Assembly: GCA_947475855.1 (NCBI GenBank)
Contig: CANJPN010000162.1
Location: 1 to 11,207, forward strand
Direction of reading: 5' to 3'
DNA length: 11,207 nt
Source of the DNA: Bradyrhizobiaceae bacterium
Lineage (GTDB): Bacteria; Pseudomonadota; Alphaproteobacteria; Rhizobiales; Hyphomicrobiaceae
Each line of letters opens with the position of its first letter. Position 1 is the stretch's first letter. The translations under genes were made by a program, and so were the position numbers. The notes under the pieces were generated by a model. It ran no database searches. It had not been told where the DNA came from and worked only from the letters and a program-made list of their open reading frames with translations. Positions 1 through 6,914 of the stretch are shown one piece after another.

Positions 1-123
1 GGTTACAACTTCGCCAGGCTGCTGGCGTGGCTCAGAGAGCTTTGGCGCGTCCTGCTTGCGACCCTCGCCTTGATGCGTCTCGCCGGCCCCCCACCAGCGA
101 CGCCTGCATTGACTGCAACCTGA
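1..123 (+). CDS. IS5-family-type transposase, C-terminal fragment (cut by window edge)
   Basis: Frame 1 is open from the first base to a TGA at 121-123 and encodes 40 residues beginning GYNFARLLAWLRELWRVLL. A Gly-Tyr-Asn-Phe followed by a Leu/Trp/Arg-rich helix is how many IS5-type DDE transposases end, where the sequence before it is usually an Ala/Gly turn. The proline/alanine-rich last 12 residues are a typical variable tail. No catalytic residues are visible because the rest lies outside the window. The right end of the element should fall within 124-180, but with the left end missing I cannot identify the terminal inverted repeat or a target duplication. The family call rests on recognition of the tail motif only; another DDE transposase family is possible. 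Confidence 0.6.
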   Translation, partial: GYNFARLLAWLRELWRVLLATLALMRLAGPPPATPALTAT

Positions 124-180
124 TCGCCCCAAACTTCACGGCCGACTAAGTTTCAGGCTGTTTTCGAACTGACGGACAGG

Positions 181-1797
181 TCACGCGACCTTCGCGGCCT
201 TGGCATTCTCGAGCCAGCCCTTGATGCGCTCGATGTCGGGCGGATTGCCTTCGCGCAGGATGCGCTGGCCGTCACTCGACATTGCGAAGGTCAAAACAGC
301 AGCGCACAACTTGTCTTCCGCTGAGGCCGCGATGGCGTCACGGGTGCGGTAGCCCGCGCCGACGAGCAATTGCGCGTGGGTGCCGCGCAGGCCCGGCACC
401 GAGCAGACCAGCCGCGCCTGATCCTGCCAATCGATGATCGTTTCGTCGAAGACGTTGCGCTGGTCGAGCTTATCGGAAAGCGTGTCGGGGTCTGCTGCGA
501 ACAGATCCGCCACCGTTTTCACGCCTAGGGCGTAGAGGCGCTCGGCCATCTTCGGGCCGATCGATGGCGCCTTCTCCACGTCGTCGGACGGCTGCAGGTA
601 GAGGCGCGGCACGCCCGCGTCTCGCTCGCCGAAATTGGCGTGGATGACTTCCGATTTCGGCGGCTGCGGTGCCGGAGCTGCGGTTGCCACTGGTGCCGTG
701 GGCTGTGCTGGAGCTGCGGGCAGATCCGGTTTAGTGGTTTCGACTAGTGTGGGGCTGGTGTTCGGTTGTGTACCGGCGAGCGCTGGCGGCATCGTGGCTG
801 GGACGTTCGCCGAGGTGGCATAGCCGCGGGCGTAGCGTGACGGCATGGTGATGATCGCGCTGCGCTCTTTCTCGCGCTCGGCCAGTTGCCTTGCCAGCAC
901 CTCCTGGGCAAACGCATCGCGCACGACACGCTCGTCCTCGGGCAGCGCATTCTCGACGCGGCCGGTTGCCTTCAACTCGTCGTACATAGCTTCGACGACC
1001 CGGCGGTCGGCGGCGTTTTCGAAGTGGGCCTTCATGCGGTTTGCTGGGATGCGGACGAGGCTTGCCAATACGTCGCTCGTGAGACTGACCTCTGGCGGGC
1101 GCACGGCGGCCTCGGCGATAGCGCGGTCGAGCAGGCAGGCGACGCCTTTGCGGGCATAGCAGATCAGTTCGGCAACCACGCGACGGCCGATAACATCGAG
1201 ACCGGAAGGCGGATCGACGACGCCGCTGTTGATGTCGTAGTGCGCGATCAGCTTCTCGTATTGCTGGTTCGCCATTTCAGCACCTTCGACGACGAAGGAA
1301 CGCAGCCACGCCGGCCCGCCACCCGGTGCGGGTTTTATCGCGGGAAACCGAAGATCTGCCTGCTTGGTGAGCGAATCGTAGGAGCGGGAGATCGACCACT
1401 CGACGGCGCGATGGATATTGTTCTCGGCTTCCGATTGGGCGGTGTGGAACGGGTGGAGCGGATCCGTGTAGTAGTGGCTCAGCACACCGGCTGCCCAAAC
1501 CGCTTCCGACCAGCGCTGGCCGGCGAGTTCCTTGACGAGATGGCCATACCAGTTCTCGACTTTGTCCGCGGCGCCGCCCCAGTAGCCGTCACGCACGTGG
1601 AGGACATGGTTCTCGAAGTCCTTGAACTCGTCGTCTGGGGCTTTCGAGCCGTTCACATAGGCGGCGGCGTTCTTCAAGAAGAGGCGGCGCCAGGCCTCGG
1701 CGTCGGGCGAGGCCAAGTGTTCGAGCGCATCGAGTGCCAGCTTGTGGTGCGTGCCCCGGGCATGGGCTGCGTAGATGATGCTGGAGACCAGGCTCAT
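181..1797 (-). CDS. Zinc-dependent phospholipase C-like protein with C-terminal DUF4332 (helix-hairpin-helix) domain
   Basis: The 538-residue protein has an N-terminal metal-hydrolase domain (about 1-230) of the zinc-dependent phospholipase C / S1-P1 nuclease fold. Visible candidate zinc ligands are H17/H18, H64/H67, H108, D112, H118, H129 and E133. The H-x3-D and H-x3-E spacings and the HYYTDPLHPFH block match the Bacillus cereus PLC pattern. After a helical, charged stretch (250-315) comes a Pro/Ala/Thr-rich linker (about 330-382), then a DUF4332-type region with two helix-hairpin-helix motifs (PSIGPKMAERLYALGVKT at 411-428, VPGLRGTHAQLLVGAGYRT at 467-485). There is no signal peptide, so a secreted lipase role is doubtful; hydrolysis of a phosphoester in an unknown cytosolic substrate is the safer inference. 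HhH regions often contact DNA or proteins. AAGGA lies 10 nt before the ATG, a rather long spacing. The gene appears monocistronic, with an IS end just downstream. Confidence 0.8.
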   Translation of the reverse strand: MSLVSSIIYAAHARGTHHKLALDALEHLASPDAEAWRRLFLKNAAAYVNGSKAPDDEFKDFENHVLHVRDGYWGGAADKVENWYGHLVKELAGQRWSEAVWAAGVLSHYYTDPLHPFHTAQSEAENNIHRAVEWSISRSYDSLTKQADLRFPAIKPAPGGGPAWLRSFVVEGAEMANQQYEKLIAHYDINSGVVDPPSGLDVIGRRVVAELICYARKGVACLLDRAIAEAAVRPPEVSLTSDVLASLVRIPANRMKAHFENAADRRVVEAMYDELKATGRVENALPEDERVVRDAFAQEVLARQLAEREKERSAIITMPSRYARGYATSANVPATMPPALAGTQPNTSPTLVETTKPDLPAAPAQPTAPVATAAPAPQPPKSEVIHANFGERDAGVPRLYLQPSDDVEKAPSIGPKMAERLYALGVKTVADLFAADPDTLSDKLDQRNVFDETIIDWQDQARLVCSVPGLRGTHAQLLVGAGYRTRDAIAASAEDKLCAAVLTFAMSSDGQRILREGNPPDIERIKGWLENAKAAKVA

Positions 1798-1809
1798 GGT
1801 GGTGCGGTC

Positions 1810-1857
1810 CTTCGCCGTTCAGAATTGGCGCCATTCACAATGTGCGCCGTTCAGAAT
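1810..1857. repeat. Three tandem 16-bp repeats upstream of the phospholipase-like gene
   Basis: Read on the minus strand there are three head-to-tail copies of a 16-bp unit: ATTCTGAACGGCGCAC (1857-1842), ATTGTGAATGGCGCCA (1841-1826) and ATTCTGAACGGCGAAG (1825-1810). The core ATTsTGAAyGGCG differs at two positions between copies. The array ends 12 bp before the ATG at 1797, so it sits in the promoter or 5' leader. Regular spacing and position suggest repeated operator half-sites or a leader element; a chance minisatellite is the alternative. Confidence 0.75.
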
Positions 1858-1973
1858 TCTAATGGGCGGGACGTTAAACCGAGTCGCTGACACCAGAGAG
1901 ACGGCATGTGCGAAACAGTTGTTGGTGAAAGTGGTATTTGTGAAACGCGAATCGGAGGCGCGAGCCGACCTGC

Positions 1974-1994
1974 CTCAGGCGTCAGCCGCCTGAG
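1974..1994. repeat. Perfect 8-bp inverted repeat, possible weak terminator
   Basis: CTCAGGCG (1974-1981) and CGCCTGAG (1987-1994) form a perfect stem with the 5-nt loop TCAGC. It lies about 100 bp downstream of the stop codon of the leftward substrate-binding protein gene and could end that transcript. Neither side carries a T-run, so it is not a canonical intrinsic terminator. Confidence 0.4.
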
Positions 1995-2000
1995 AACATG

Positions 2001-2045
2001 GAAGGCGCTCGAACAGAAGGCGCTCAATCAGAAGGCGCCGGCGTC
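2001..2045. repeat. Tandem 15-bp repeat, two good copies and a partial third
   Basis: GAAGGCGCTCGAACA (2001-2015) and GAAGGCGCTCAATCA (2016-2030) are followed by a decayed copy starting GAAGGCGCC (2031-2045). The unit is a multiple of three, and on the plus strand it reads MEGARTEGAQSEGAG from an ATG at 1998, but no ribosome binding site or conserved protein supports expression. It lies in the 293-bp gap between two leftward genes. Confidence 0.6.
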
Positions 2046-2090
2046 TGCGATCAATAATCGTATGGGAGCGGCGCGGATCGGTGCCGGTCC

Positions 2091-3026
2091 CTACTCCGCC
2101 GCGACAGCGTGCGCTTGCGATTGCACAATTGCGTTTATGAGATCGCCTTCGCTTTCGGCACGAGTAAGCATGCCCCAGCTCTTGATCCAGTCGTAGGTGC
2201 GCTTCAATTCGTCGGCCGGGATAGGGGCTGGATCGCATACCGCGATGTGCGCGGGGTTGATGTCCTCCGGCTTCAAGGCGCCGATCTCGGGATCCTTGGC
2301 CTTGTGATAGTCGATAAAATAGCGGGTGTACTTGGCTTTGTCCGCATTGATGCGGCGGACGGCTTCGCGAACGGCGCGGTTGAATGCCTGGTACGTGGCC
2401 GCGTCGACGTTGTCAGAAGCGACTTCGGTGCCGTGATAGAAGGCGGCGCAGATGATGCGGCAGCCCTTTTTCTCGGCCAGCGTCAGATATGGCTCGGTCA
2501 AGGTTACGGCCTCGACATCGCCGCGCAGCATCGCCAATAGGCGGCTGCGGGAGCCGGACGGGGCGGGGACGACCTTGACGGCTTCGCGCGGCAGGAAGCC
2601 GCTCAGGAGGTGCAGAGCGAGATAATGAGTGCCGGCATAAAAGGGAACGCCAACGCTGCGGTTGGCGAGCTGTTGGCCTGTGTAGACGGGTGATTCAGGT
2701 CGCACGACGATGCCTGCATAGGTGACGATCGCACGGCGGCCGAGTTGACGGCTGCCAACCTTCGTATCCTCGACGCGGCAATAGTTTCCCCACTCGCACG
2801 CATTGTACATGTCGGCTTTGCCAGCTTCGAGCAGTTTGCCGTGACTACCGAACGGATCGACGCCCAGAGGGTTCGCGGCGTCTTTGGCGACAGCCTTGAG
2901 GGCAGTTTCGTCGCGATCGGCCCAGTCGATCTTGATGCCCTCTTTCTCGAACAAGCCTTCTTGGTAGGCGACCAACTCGGGCAAGCCTTGGAAGGGGGCT
3001 GTGGATTCGAGAACGAGATGCTTCAT
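2091..3026 (-). CDS. NMT1/THI5-like ABC-type substrate-binding protein without signal peptide
   Basis: The 311-residue protein opens MKHLVLESTAPFQGLPELVAYQEGLFEKEGI, the standard first strand and helix of the SsuA/THI5/NMT1 type-2 periplasmic-binding fold. A hinge-type segment with GVPFYAGTHYLALH follows near 150, then a second-lobe SRLLAMLRGDVEAVTLTEPYLTLAEKKGC stretch. Family members bind sulfonates, nitrate or thiamine pyrimidine precursors; the ligand here cannot be told. The start is firm: AGGAG at 3035-3039 sits 8 nt upstream of the ATG, and an in-frame TGA lies only one codon further upstream (3030-3032). The protein therefore has no N-terminal export signal or lipobox. No permease or ATPase gene is adjacent. 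It may be a cytosolic ligand-binding or enzyme-like relative (as THI5 is) rather than a transporter component. The motif NACEWGNYC near residue 75-83 is unusual and could be functional. Confidence 0.8.
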   Translation of the reverse strand: MKHLVLESTAPFQGLPELVAYQEGLFEKEGIKIDWADRDETALKAVAKDAANPLGVDPFGSHGKLLEAGKADMYNACEWGNYCRVEDTKVGSRQLGRRAIVTYAGIVVRPESPVYTGQQLANRSVGVPFYAGTHYLALHLLSGFLPREAVKVVPAPSGSRSRLLAMLRGDVEAVTLTEPYLTLAEKKGCRIICAAFYHGTEVASDNVDAATYQAFNRAVREAVRRINADKAKYTRYFIDYHKAKDPEIGALKPEDINPAHIAVCDPAPIPADELKRTYDWIKSWGMLTRAESEGDLINAIVQSQAHAVAAE

Positions 3027-3449
3027 CGGTCACTCTCCTGGTCTGATTTTCGAGGCTGGTTTCCGCGACAAGATCTGGGAGCTGGATTTTACAGCATGCC
3101 GGCCGCACGGATCTTTCGGCAGGTGGCAAATCGGGCAGGATACCGCTTCGCGTTTCGACTATCCGTGCATTCGGTCCGGCGAGGCGGATTGAGCTTCAAT
3201 TCGATGGTTGAGGTTGCTGGCTCAAAACTAATATGCGTCTGGATGGTTCGACTATCCAGCCAGTGTTTCGGGAGGTCAAGCCGTTTGCAGCGACGGGGGC
3301 GGGATGGGTGCGCGGGAGGGGCCCGACATGCCTGCAACGGGTAGGCCTCAATTCAGCCGCGGTTCATGGGGATCGATGCAAAATGATCATAAGTCTCGCT
3401 ATGATTTCGGGGCGGCGCTGGTTCGATACCGGTGAGAGGAGAATGAGAG
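3027..3449. other. Divergent intergenic region between substrate-binding protein and SYLF genes
   Basis: This 423-bp stretch must hold the leftward promoter of the substrate-binding protein and the rightward promoter of the SYLF gene. I see no convincing conserved gene in it. The 11-mer TTCGACTATCC occurs twice, at 3154-3164 and 3247-3257. The second copy lies inside an inverted repeat, CTGGAT/ATCCAG, with a 9-nt loop. A possible -10 hexamer TATGAT (3400-3405) precedes the SYLF gene but lacks a good -35 at the right distance. Confidence 0.4.
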
Positions 3450-4004
3450 ATGCGCGATTTCCTGAAAGCGACCGTTGTTCTCGGGCTGGCCGTGATGCTT
3501 TCGGCCTTGTGGGTAGAACCTGGAAAAGCTGCTTCGGCGGCCGAGATCGACGCTGACGCCGGCGCGACGATGCAGAAGTTCTATGGCCGCGTGAACGGCG
3601 GCCACGACTTGGCCCGGCGCGCGGCGGGAATTCTGGTTTTCCCTTCCGTTGTCAAGGCGGGTATCGGCATCGGCGGCGAGTACGGCGAAGGCGTGCTGCT
3701 CGTCGGCAACCGGCCGGCTGCTTACTATAACACGATCTCGGCCTCGATCGGCTTTCAGTTCGGCGCGCAGGCGCGGTCGGTGGTGATCATGTTCATGACG
3801 CCGCAATCGCTCGAGAGCTTCCAGCGCAAGCAGGGCTGGAAGGGCGGGGTCGACGGCTCGGTGGCGATCGTCACGCTGGGCGTCGGCGGTGCGGTAGATA
3901 CGAATACGATATCGAAGCCCGTGATCGGCTTCATTCTCGACAACAAGGGCCTGATGTACAACCTCACGCTCGAGGGTTCCAAAATCAGCCGCATCGATCG
4001 TTGA
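3450..4004 (+). CDS. SYLF/Ysc84 domain lipid-binding protein, exported
   Basis: The 184-residue protein starts with a signal peptide: basic MRDFLK, a hydrophobic core TVVLGLAVMLSALWV, and a likely cleavage near PGKA-ASA at about 27-28. The mature part is a SYLF domain (formerly DUF500, Ysc84 type). Typical features are the ARRAAGILVFPSVVKAGIGIGGEYGEGVL stretch (about residues 55-85), the YYNTISASIGFQFGAQ strand pair, and the C-terminal GVGGAVDTNTISKPVIGFILDNKGLMYNLTLEGSKI block. SYLF proteins bind phosphoinositides or membranes in eukaryotes; bacterial exported forms are abundant but poorly characterised, so the role is inferred as envelope-associated. AGGAG at 3437-3441 lies 8 nt before the ATG. 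It appears monocistronic, since a strong terminator follows 34 bp after the stop. Confidence 0.88.
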   Translation: MRDFLKATVVLGLAVMLSALWVEPGKAASAAEIDADAGATMQKFYGRVNGGHDLARRAAGILVFPSVVKAGIGIGGEYGEGVLLVGNRPAAYYNTISASIGFQFGAQARSVVIMFMTPQSLESFQRKQGWKGGVDGSVAIVTLGVGGAVDTNTISKPVIGFILDNKGLMYNLTLEGSKISRIDR

Positions 4005-4037
4005 GACTAGGCGATCGGCAAATGAGCCGGGTGTTTC

Positions 4038-4074
4038 AGCCGGCCGCTCTCGAATGAGTGCGGCCGGTTTTGTC
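4038..4074 (+). terminator. Rho-independent terminator after the SYLF gene
   Basis: CCGGCCGC (4040-4047) pairs perfectly with GCGGCCGG (4060-4067). The interior CTC/GAG extends the stem after one T-T mismatch, leaving a GAAT tetraloop. The stem is followed directly by TTTTGTCTCT. It separates the SYLF transcript from the downstream oxidoreductase gene. Confidence 0.85.
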
Positions 4075-4228
4075 TCTCAGCAGATCGTGCAGCCTCTGAA
4101 GGATTCTGGATTGGCGTTCGGGGCCGGTAACGAATGTCCCACATGGGGGCGCGTGGACGTCGCGCGGATCGGCTGCTAGATCTAGCGTGGTTTCAAAACC
4201 CAACTACAAGCACGCTCCGAGGGAACGC

Positions 4229-5320
4229 ATGTCCATGAAATTCGGCTATTTCACGCTCAGCGACAACCGCTATCCGAACAATCCGCGTTCGGCGGAACAG
4301 TTCCTGCTCGAGATCCGAGACCAGGCGGTGCTGGCAGAGAAGCTGGGGTTGCATTCGGCGTGGATCGGCGAGCATCATTTCAACCGGCGCGGGGTGGTCT
4401 CTGTGCCGCTCGCCGTGCTAGCCAACGTGGCAGCCGTGACGACACGGATCAGGCTTGCACCTGCCGTCGTCGTGCTCCCCATTCATCATCCGATCCACGT
4501 TGCGGAGGAGTGGGCGACGCTCGACCAACTTTCGGGCGGTCGGGTGGAGTTTGCAGCGGGGCGAGGCTACGACGCTCACGAGTTCACGCCGTTTGGTGCG
4601 GACTTCCAGAAGGCGGCCGAGCATTTCACGGAAGGGATCGATCTTCTCATCCGCTGCTGGAACGAGACGAAGCCGTTCGACCACAAAGGGCAGTTCTACG
4701 AATTCCACGACGTGGAAGTTTTTCCGAAGCCGCAGCAGAAAGACTGGCGGCCGTACATGGCGTCGTTCTCGCAGTTCTCGATGAAGCTCGCCGCGAAGTA
4801 CGACTGGAACCTGCTGCTCGCGCCGTTCGCCTCAACGATCCTGTTCGGAAATCTCGCCAACGCGGTGCAGGCCTATCGGGACATATGCGCGGAAGCGCAA
4901 AAACCTGTGCGCAAGGTGAAGTGCTCTTACTTCATTCACATCGGGGGCGGGCCGAAGGACGAGGACGCCGCCATGGATCGGATGATCGACTATATTTCGA
5001 TGGCGGGTCTGCGCAAAACCATGAGCCAGGGCGGGCGCGGGCAACTGCCGGAGTCGCTGTCCTACTTCAAAAAGATCGGCGAGAAGCTCAACGATCCAAA
5101 AAAGGGTGACTTCGACGACAACTCGATTCTCTATGGCTCACCGCAGCAGATCGTGGACAGCCTGAAGAAGGTCGAGGCGATCGGGGTCGACGAAGTGATC
5201 CTTTACTTCAATTTCGGCAACAAGCCCGACGCGTTCGTGCGTGAGCAGATGCAGTGGTTCAGCGAGGCGATCGGGCCGAAGTTCGCGGGCTTCGCCGGCA
5301 AAGACGCCAAGGCGGCGTGA
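4229..5320 (+). CDS. LLM-class (luciferase-like) flavin-dependent oxidoreductase
   Basis: The 363-residue protein has the bacterial luciferase-like TIM-barrel fold. The N-terminal strand MKFGYFTLSD is followed by LAEKLGLHSAWIGEHHF near residues 40-52, with the EHHF signature seen in luciferase alpha-like enzymes. Next come TTRIRLAPAVVVLPIHHPIHVAEEWATLDQLSGGRVEFAAGRGY (about 70-115) and the C-terminal YGSPQQIVDSLKKVEAIGVDEVILYFNFG segment. Family members are monooxygenases or reductases using reduced FMN or F420; the substrate cannot be read here. I chose the ATG at 4229 because GAGGGA lies just upstream and the next residues match the family start. An in-frame GTG at 4187 and an ATG at 4235 are alternatives. 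It is followed after 10 bp by the YaiI gene, probably in one transcript. Confidence 0.88.
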   Translation: MSMKFGYFTLSDNRYPNNPRSAEQFLLEIRDQAVLAEKLGLHSAWIGEHHFNRRGVVSVPLAVLANVAAVTTRIRLAPAVVVLPIHHPIHVAEEWATLDQLSGGRVEFAAGRGYDAHEFTPFGADFQKAAEHFTEGIDLLIRCWNETKPFDHKGQFYEFHDVEVFPKPQQKDWRPYMASFSQFSMKLAAKYDWNLLLAPFASTILFGNLANAVQAYRDICAEAQKPVRKVKCSYFIHIGGGPKDEDAAMDRMIDYISMAGLRKTMSQGGRGQLPESLSYFKKIGEKLNDPKKGDFDDNSILYGSPQQIVDSLKKVEAIGVDEVILYFNFGNKPDAFVREQMQWFSEAIGPKFAGFAGKDAKAA

Positions 5321-5330
5321 GGACGGCCAC

Positions 5331-5783
5331 TTGCAGATCTACGTCGATGCCGATGCGTGTCCGGTGAAGGACGAGTTGCTGCGCGTGGCGGAGCGCCACG
5401 GCATCGATGCGCACATGGTGTCGAACAGCTTCATGCGATTGCCCGACAGCCCGCTGATCAAGCGCGTCGTCGTCGGCGACAAATTCGACGAGGCCGACGA
5501 TTGGATCGCGGAGCGCTGCACGTCGGACGATATCGTCGTTACGGCGGATATTCCGCTGGCGTCGCGCTGCTTGAAGGCTGGTGCCACCGTCATCGGATCA
5601 ACGGGTAAGCCGTTCACAGAAGCGTCGATCGGCATGGCTCTGGCGATGCGCGAGTTGATGACAGATCTGCGCGCGATGGGCGAAGTGCGCGGTGGGAATG
5701 CTGCGTTTTCAAAGCAGGATCGTTCGCGGTTCCTGCAGGCGATGGAGACGGCGGTTCAGGGGATAAAGCGGCGAACGGCGTAA
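5331..5783 (+). CDS. YaiI/YqxD family (DUF188) protein
   Basis: The 150-residue protein opens LQIYVDADACPVKDELLRVAERHG, the hallmark DADACPVK motif of the YaiI/YqxD/DUF188 family. VVGDKFDEADDWIAERC, DIVVTADIPLASRCLKAGA and the G-K-P-F-T motif follow in the usual order, and the length fits the family (about 150). The fold resembles PIN-type nuclease domains, with conserved aspartates at the start and in VTADIPLA, but no biochemical role is firmly established. The start is a TTG at 5331, since the homologous N-terminus begins exactly there and no ATG or GTG is near. Its GAGGA ribosome site (5319-5323) overlaps the stop codon of the upstream oxidoreductase, which implies translational coupling. 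A longer reading from 5241 would overlap the upstream gene and adds a non-conserved Arg/Ser-rich stretch. Confidence 0.88.
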   Translation: MQIYVDADACPVKDELLRVAERHGIDAHMVSNSFMRLPDSPLIKRVVVGDKFDEADDWIAERCTSDDIVVTADIPLASRCLKAGATVIGSTGKPFTEASIGMALAMRELMTDLRAMGEVRGGNAAFSKQDRSRFLQAMETAVQGIKRRTA

Positions 5784-5840
5784 GAGCCCCGCGCGCTTCA
5801 GCCGAACAGAAATCGTTCGTTCACCCGATGGGGGCCGCCG

Positions 5841-6908
5841 ATGGACAGCCGCGACTTCGACCAGCTCGAGCGAGAGGCTTATCGACTGATGTCGCCGGGG
5901 GCGGCCGCCTTCGCGATGTGCGGGGCCGATGACGAGATAACTACGGCGGAGAATGCTAAGGCATGGCGTGCCTTGCGGTTGCGCCCAAGGGTGCTGCGCG
6001 ACATCACCAAGGTCGATTCGTCGACGCTGGTGCTTGGTGAGCGGGTCGACACGCCGCTCATGGTGGCGCCGATGGGGCGGCACCGGGCCTATCATCCGGA
6101 AGGTGAGGCCGCGACCGCGCGGGGTGCGACCATGGCCGGCGCGATCTTCGTGGAACCGACCAACGCGACGGTCAGCGTGGAAGATGTGGCGAGACAGAGG
6201 GGGAGCGCGCCGCAGTGGTTCCAGCTCTACCTGCCGCCGGGGATGAAAGAGCGCGAAGCGCTGGTCGAGCGGGTCGCGGCGGCGGGTTACGGCGCCATCG
6301 TGCTGACTGTCGACCAACCGATCGGCGGCAGTTCTCCGCGCGCGGCGCGTGAGCCGATACCGCCTTCAGCAGACATTCGCCACGTCAATCTGCCGGGGCA
6401 TCCACCAGCTACCACGGCCTATGATCCCGTGCGCAAGGGTGTGCTCAACTATCCGACGACCTGGTCGGATCTGGAATGGCTGGTGAAGCGTTCGGCGCTT
6501 CCGGTAATCGCAAAGGGGGTGCTTCGCGACGACGACGCTGTGCGCTGCGTGGAGCGTGGCGCGCGCGGAATTCTGGTGTCCAACCATGGCGGCCGGCATC
6601 TCGACACCACGGTCACGACCGTCGAGGCCTTGCCGGAGGTCGTCGCTGCAGTGGGTCGGCGCGTGGATGTCTACGTCGACGGCGGTATTCGAAGGGGCAC
6701 GGATATTCTGAAGGCGCTGGCGCTGGGCGCCCGCGCCGTATTGATTGGACGGCCGGTATTGTGGGGATTGACGCTTGGCGGCGCGGATGGCGTCCGTGAT
6801 GTGTTGCGCCATCTGGATGACGAGTTGCGGCTGGCAATGGCGCTTTCCGGCGTGCCGACAGTTGCCGACGCGACGCCGGATCTGGTGGCGTTTGGCAGGT
6901 CTGGCTAG
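5841..6908 (+). CDS. FMN-dependent 2-hydroxy-acid oxidase/dehydrogenase family protein with altered substrate pocket
   Basis: The 355-residue protein covers the full FMN-dependent alpha-hydroxy-acid dehydrogenase barrel: CGADDEITTAENAKAW (near 27-42), PLMVAPMGRHRAYHPEGEAATARGA, WFQLYLPPG, ALTVDQP-type IVLTVDQP, VIAKGVLRDDDA, ILVSNHGGRHLD, and VDVYVDGGIRRGTDILKALALGARAVLIGRP. The catalytic His and Arg of SNHGGRxLD, the FMN-contacting Lys of AKG and the Tyr of QLY are present. Compared with spinach glycolate oxidase, the position of Tyr24 is Phe (AFAMCG) and the position of Arg164 appears to be Ser. The usual carboxylate-binding set is therefore incomplete and the substrate need not be lactate or glycolate. 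The ATG at 5841 has only a weak upstream G-rich site. The gene lies 57 bp after YaiI and may share its transcript. It ends 6 bp from the convergent RT gene. Confidence 0.85.
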   Translation: MDSRDFDQLEREAYRLMSPGAAAFAMCGADDEITTAENAKAWRALRLRPRVLRDITKVDSSTLVLGERVDTPLMVAPMGRHRAYHPEGEAATARGATMAGAIFVEPTNATVSVEDVARQRGSAPQWFQLYLPPGMKEREALVERVAAAGYGAIVLTVDQPIGGSSPRAAREPIPPSADIRHVNLPGHPPATTAYDPVRKGVLNYPTTWSDLEWLVKRSALPVIAKGVLRDDDAVRCVERGARGILVSNHGGRHLDTTVTTVEALPEVVAAVGRRVDVYVDGGIRRGTDILKALALGARAVLIGRPVLWGLTLGGADGVRDVLRHLDDELRLAMALSGVPTVADATPDLVAFGRSG

Positions 6909-6914
6909 CCAAGG

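Noticed and set aside
886..1890. A long plus-strand open frame (334 residues) opposite the phospholipase-like gene
   Set aside because: It is antisense to a gene with clear domain motifs and has no recognisable motifs itself; GC-rich codon bias keeps such frames open.
3400..3405. TATGAT as a promoter -10 for the SYLF gene
   Set aside because: The -35 region at the proper distance (3377-3382, ATGCAA) is a poor match, so I do not list it as a promoter.
4360..5109. A 249-residue open frame overlapping the LLM oxidoreductase in another frame
   Set aside because: Arg-rich, low-information translation; the overlapping frame has a complete known fold.
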